NCBI GenBank assembly: GCA_002742935.1
Contig: PDON01000062.1
Coordinates: 29,048 to 93,047 of the forward strand
Reading direction: 5' to 3'
DNA: 64,000 nt
Source of the DNA: Candidatus Cloacimonadota bacterium
GTDB lineage: Bacteria; UBA4055
This document shows, in pieces, positions 62,532-64,000 of the stretch. Position 1 is the stretch's first letter. Each line of letters begins with the position of its first letter. The notes under the pieces are model-generated. The model was not told where the DNA came from, did no database searches, and worked only from the letters and a program-made list of their open reading frames with translations. The position numbers and the translations under genes are program-made.

Positions 62532-63863
62532 CTATAAACCATTAAATATTTTTTCAGCTCTTTTGTAAAGGGGATGATCTGAACCTTCATACTTCTCTAT
62601 AAATTTGATAGGATCACCACTCTTAATTGAAAGGTATAGATCTCGAATAAGATCTATATGTTTAATAAATATTTTGTTGTAGTAATCATTTACCAGTTTT
62701 TTTACACCGGTGAAGTGTGATGAGTTGGAGCTATAATCATCTTCACTACTTGGAGTCTCTCTAAATGTTGTTCTATGGGATAGTATGTATGGTAATACCG
62801 TTAAAACCGACTTTGTAGAAACCTTATCTTCTTCCGATATAAATGAGAAATATTTTGAGAAAAATATTGCTGAATTTAGTATTGATCTTACACTATAGTT
62901 GTTTGTAATTTTGGAGAATAGCTGATCTTGATTATGGTTTGATCTTTGAGATCCTTTAATTTGTAATACGCTATTCAAATAATCAAAAAATGAGTGTAAA
63001 AGGTTATTTGCATCTTCACTAAATTCAAGAGATAAAATCCTACTCTTTATCTCCTCTCTTTCATCATCATTAAATATTATTTCTCTATTTTTTTGTGAAA
63101 ACTCCTCCTTTAAATGTTTTATTCCTTCTATCTTTTTAGAGTAGAGTTTGTCCTTATTTAAAAGAAGATTTTTTATTCTAGCTGAAAGTTCTCTGTTTGA
63201 TAATCTTTTCTTATTTGTGATAGCTATACTATTTCCTAGAGCTTCTGTAATAAATATGGGGTATATAACCTCAATAGATATATCAAATCTATCCAAAAGA
63301 GGCGGCATTATATCATTATTACCCTCATCTTTGTAGTTTGCAGTAGCTACAAAAGGGTATTTTTCTCCTGAAATAGAATCGTTTAGATATATAAAATCCC
63401 CGGATTCAACAGAGTTTAGAAGCATATTTTGAGTACCTTCAGGTATTCTGTTGATCTCATCTATGATCTTTATAGATGGTATTTGAGAAGTTAAGCTAAA
63501 AATTACCTTCTCCTCTAAATTTAGTCTACTAAAATCTAATCTTCCTACAATCTTTTCTTCTGTTAAATGTGGGTGTCCATATATAACACTTTCTCTTATA
63601 ACCTCTAAAGGGAGGGAAAATAGAAGGGAAGATACAGCTTGAGCTGTTGTTGTTTTACCCAAGCCGTAGTTTCCGGTAATAAGCATATTTTTGTTTAAAA
63701 TTCCATTACCTATAATAAAAATAATGAGATCAATTCCATACTTTTGACCAGCTTTTAAGTTGGGATGATTTATATAAAATGATTGGGAAATATAGTCATG
63801 AATTTTCCAAATTTTTTTCGGCATTAGATCTCCATTTTTTTTCGGAATATAATTAAAGTTCAA
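62532..63863 (-). CDS. MoxR-type AAA+ ATPase
   Basis: MLITGNYGLGKTTTAQAVSSLL (Walker A), SIKIIDEINRIPEGTQNMLLNSVESGD (Walker B), FVATANYKDEGNNDIMPPLLDRFDI. Confidence 0.92.
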   Translation of the reverse strand: MNFNYIPKKNGDLMPKKIWKIHDYISQSFYINHPNLKAGQKYGIDLIIFIIGNGILNKNMLITGNYGLGKTTTAQAVSSLLFSLPLEVIRESVIYGHPHLTEEKIVGRLDFSRLNLEEKVIFSLTSQIPSIKIIDEINRIPEGTQNMLLNSVESGDFIYLNDSISGEKYPFVATANYKDEGNNDIMPPLLDRFDISIEVIYPIFITEALGNSIAITNKKRLSNRELSARIKNLLLNKDKLYSKKIEGIKHLKEEFSQKNREIIFNDDEREEIKSRILSLEFSEDANNLLHSFFDYLNSVLQIKGSQRSNHNQDQLFSKITNNYSVRSILNSAIFFSKYFSFISEEDKVSTKSVLTVLPYILSHRTTFRETPSSEDDYSSNSSHFTGVKKLVNDYYNKIFIKHIDLIRDLYLSIKSGDPIKFIEKYEGSDHPLYKRAEKIFNGL

Positions 63864-64000
63864 ATCCTTATCAAATGATAAAAGTAGTTATTTTATTATA
63901 TCCCGCATATTTCATAAAAAAGAATTGGAAACAGAGCCATAATATCATTATATTATGTTTTAACCACAAACAAACTCTATTCCCAAAATGACAAAAAACA

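Noticed and set aside
1-64000. CRISPR array, tRNA/rRNA, prophage or intact transposon
   Set aside because: No direct-repeat/spacer pattern, tRNA-like cloverleaf, rRNA motif, phage structural gene or transposase ORF recognised by eye; tRNAscan-SE and Infernal would be decisive

Overview
AT-rich bacterial chromosomal window with about 37 supported coding regions on both strands. An FCB-group (Bacteroidota/Cloacimonadota/Delongbacteria-like) origin is inferred from a short primary sigma factor without region 1.1, two proteins with T9SS-type C-terminal sorting domains (one a gingipain-like C25 peptidase), and a FadL + SGNH lipoprotein pair. No rRNA, tRNA, CRISPR array, intact transposase or phage module was recognised. 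Main loci: (i) a giant minus-strand surface protein, absent from the ORF track because it runs off the left edge, made of ~12 tandem PKD/Ig-like units; (ii) a pyrR-pyrB-pyrC cluster with an intrinsic terminator between pyrR and pyrB; (iii) a non-canonical Hsp70 operon (GrpE-like, TPR + degenerate J-like domain without HPD, Hsp70 with the lid replaced by an acidic tail); (iv) a MarR-regulated RND efflux operon; (v) an unknown membrane protein coupled to a stand-alone RapZ C-terminal domain; (vi) RapA, DegP/HtrA and sigma-70; (vii) a MoxR AAA+/VWA pair. Intergenic DNA carries two dispersed repeat families, possibly remnants of mobile-element ends, and a nested 17-bp inverted repeat. The best candidates for something undescribed are the atypical Hsp70 triad, the membrane protein/RapZ-C pair, the lipase-C2 protein and the intergenic repeat/hairpin element.
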